Source of the DNA: CAYFXE01 sp964347035
Lineage (GTDB): Bacteria; Acidobacteriota; Aminicenantia; Aminicenantales; Aminicenantaceae
Reading direction: 5' to 3'
DNA: 14,615 nt
Assembly: GCA_964347035.1 (NCBI GenBank)
Contig: CAYFXE010000058.1
Span: 1-14,615 of the forward strand
Of this stretch, positions 13,200 through 14,615 are shown piece after piece. The position numbers and the translations under genes are program-made. Position 1 is the first letter of the stretch; each line of letters opens with the position of its first letter. Below the pieces are notes generated by a model. That model worked only from the letters and a program-made list of their open reading frames with translations, was not told where the DNA came from and made no database searches.

Positions 13200-13685
13200 A
13201 TGAAGAGGCGATTTCGCTATTTTTTTCTCGCCGGCACTGTCTTAGTCATCGCAGTGCTCCTCATCGCCGAAACCCTGATCGTCAAGGTGAAATCCACCCA
13301 TCTCAGGAAGGAACCGAAGTTCTACGCTCAAGTTGTTGCCACTCTAGAAGCCGGCGATAGTCTGGAAAAAATAAGCTCTCAAGCGGGGTGGATCCAGGCG
13401 AGAACTCAGGCAGGCATTGTAGGTTGGGTTCATTCTAGCGCCGTTCAGCCGAAAAAATTCAGTCTTCTGGCCGTGGACAAATCCCTCAAAACTCAAGCGA
13501 CAGCAGATGAAGTGGCCTTGGCAGCCAAAGGCTTTAACAAACAGGTCGAGGAAAGTTATAAGACGAAAAACAAAAACCTGAGCTATGCCTGGGTCGAGAA
13601 GATGCTGAAAATGAAGGTCACAGCAGCTCAAATCAAGGCCTTTCTCCAAAACGGCAAGTTAGGCGAGTTTGGAGGTTCAAAATGA
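13200..13685 (+). CDS. Membrane-anchored SH3-like domain protein
   Basis: 161 residues from the ATG with a strong Shine-Dalgarno. A basic start (MKRRFRYFF) leads into one membrane segment at about residues 8-27. A bacterial SH3-like fold then covers roughly 28-85: VKSTHLRKEPKFYAQVVATL, GDSLEKIS, GWIQARTQAGIVGWVHSSAV, the usual pattern of such domains, which often bind cell-wall peptides. The rest is Lys/Ala-rich and probably helical (about 95-161), with no recognised domain. The stop TGA overlaps the next ATG as ATGA, so it is coupled to the M48 protease, a pairing that suggests a shared envelope role. It is 45 bases past recD2 and may be co-transcribed with it. The function beyond this is unknown. 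Confidence 0.85.
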   Translation: MKRRFRYFFLAGTVLVIAVLLIAETLIVKVKSTHLRKEPKFYAQVVATLEAGDSLEKISSQAGWIQARTQAGIVGWVHSSAVQPKKFSLLAVDKSLKTQATADEVALAAKGFNKQVEESYKTKNKNLSYAWVEKMLKMKVTAAQIKAFLQNGKLGEFGGSK

Positions 13686-14599
13686 GGGAAGAACGATTTC
13701 TACTCCAAACTCTTCTGACGGCTCTCCTTGTCGTGGCTTTTATGTCCTGTGCGATGGTCGAACAGGGGCTCGATACCATCCCAGGAGCAGATAAAATCAG
13801 TGATAGGGATAAGGCCGCCATCATTAAGACATCCAGAGTCATCCGCCAAACTTTCGGCGACATCACAGAAGAAGAGGAATACTACATCGGCCGCACCGTG
13901 GCTGCTATCATCCTTTCCCGGTATTCTGCTTACGAGAATAACGTTCTCACTCCCTACGTGAACACCCTGGGTAACGCTGTGGCTGTTTACAGCGACCGGC
14001 CTGAAACCTATGCTGGCTATCACTTCCTGATCTTGGACACCGAAGAGGTCAACGCTCTGTCTGCTCCTGGTGGATTTATTTTTATCTCCAAAGGGCTACT
14101 GAAAAGGTGCCAGGATGAAGAAACACTGGCTTGTATCCTGGCCCATGAAGTCGGTCATGTCAGTGCCAAACACGGCCTGCAGTCGATCAAGAAATCACGG
14201 CTCGTCGATGCCTTTCGGCTCCTCGGTCAAGAAGCCGCTCAAAGATATACACCAGAGAAATTGGCGCAGTTGACTAATATTTTTGAAGGAGTCCTGGGAG
14301 ATATCGTGGAAAAACTGATCGAGAAGGGATACGACCGCAAATACGAATATGAAGCCGATAAGCTTGGAGCCATGACAGCCACCAGGACCGGTTACAATGC
14401 TCAAGGCCTTCTGGATTTCCTGCAAACCATGGCCGCCGATGAGGGAAAAGCAGGTCTCAAAGGATGGTTCCAGACTCATCCCTCAGCAAAAGATAGAATG
14501 AATCGGGTCACAAAAGAGATGTCGAAATTGGGGCAACTGCCGACAAAGCAGGCAGTCAGGACGAACCGTTTCCAAGCGGCGATGAAAGGACTGCGCTGA
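13682..14599 (+). CDS. M48-family zinc metalloprotease, probable lipoprotein
   Basis: 305 residues. A hydrophobic N-terminal segment (about 6-22) ends in AFMSC with Cys23, a loose lipobox, so a periplasmic lipoprotein is likely but not certain. M48 peptidases of the BepA/LoiP type act in quality control of envelope proteins. The zinc site is visible: HEVGH (155-159) and, after an insert of about 60 residues, the third ligand Glu222 in YEYEADKLG. Also family-typical are NALSAPGGFIFISKGLL (124-140) and the WFQTHPSAKDRMNR stretch near the end. GGAGG lies 6 bases before the ATG (13682), inside the 3' end of the SH3 gene, and the start overlaps that gene's TGA. No TPR repeats follow, unlike full-length BepA. 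Stop TGA; the remaining 16 bases of the window show nothing. Confidence 0.93.
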   Translation: MREERFLLQTLLTALLVVAFMSCAMVEQGLDTIPGADKISDRDKAAIIKTSRVIRQTFGDITEEEEYYIGRTVAAIILSRYSAYENNVLTPYVNTLGNAVAVYSDRPETYAGYHFLILDTEEVNALSAPGGFIFISKGLLKRCQDEETLACILAHEVGHVSAKHGLQSIKKSRLVDAFRLLGQEAAQRYTPEKLAQLTNIFEGVLGDIVEKLIEKGYDRKYEYEADKLGAMTATRTGYNAQGLLDFLQTMAADEGKAGLKGWFQTHPSAKDRMNRVTKEMSKLGQLPTKQAVRTNRFQAAMKGLR

Positions 14600-14615
14600 T
14601 CGTTGAAAAAGCGGA

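Overview
This window looks like a contig from an uncultivated Gram-negative-type bacterium. The envelope genes (a TonB-type energy transducer, SecD/SecF/YajC, signal peptidase I, a lipoprotein-like M48 protease) and the bacterial tgt-yajC-secD-secF order support that. A run of 95 N bases inside one gene shows it is a scaffolded draft or metagenome assembly. My best guess at lineage is Candidatus Aminicenantes or a relative near Acidobacteriota. That rests on a general impression of the protein sequences, not on a search, and should be held loosely. TGA is an ordinary stop here: recD2, the SH3 gene and the M48 gene all end in TGA.

Layout, left to right. (1) 1-246, minus: the first 82 codons of a TonB-family protein, cut by the window edge. 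(2) 247-556: a gene-free stretch with a likely promoter for that gene and a nested palindromic element. (3) 557-4737, minus: a compact tgt-yajC-secD-secF operon combining queuosine tRNA modification with the Sec translocon accessory complex. (4) 5011-6081, minus: a divergent YchF-family ATPase. (5) 6430-8006, plus: a UbiA/MenA-like membrane prenyltransferase broken by the N gap, followed one base later by signal peptidase I. (6) 8016-9668, minus: a membrane-anchored alkaline-phosphatase-superfamily protein, interrupted by a single in-frame TGA where a glycine is expected. (7) 10097-14599, plus: a SAM hydroxide adenosyltransferase, RecD2 helicase, a membrane-anchored SH3-like protein and an M48 metalloprotease; the last two overlap by ATGA.

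The genes themselves are mostly housekeeping, and I do not see a defence island, phage, CRISPR array or a clearly new multi-gene system. The unusual content lies in two places. First, the intergenic regions carry at least two families of palindromic repeats. One is a modular element with GTCATTCC...GGAATGAC ends (three loci). The other has GGGGTCAGRCTT boxes in inverted pairs (two loci, one running into the end of a coding sequence). Second, the phosphatase-family gene has the internal TGA, a short hairpin just after it, and apparent replacement of several catalytic positions. The most economical reading is a decaying gene or pseudoenzyme, but recoding cannot be excluded from this sequence alone.
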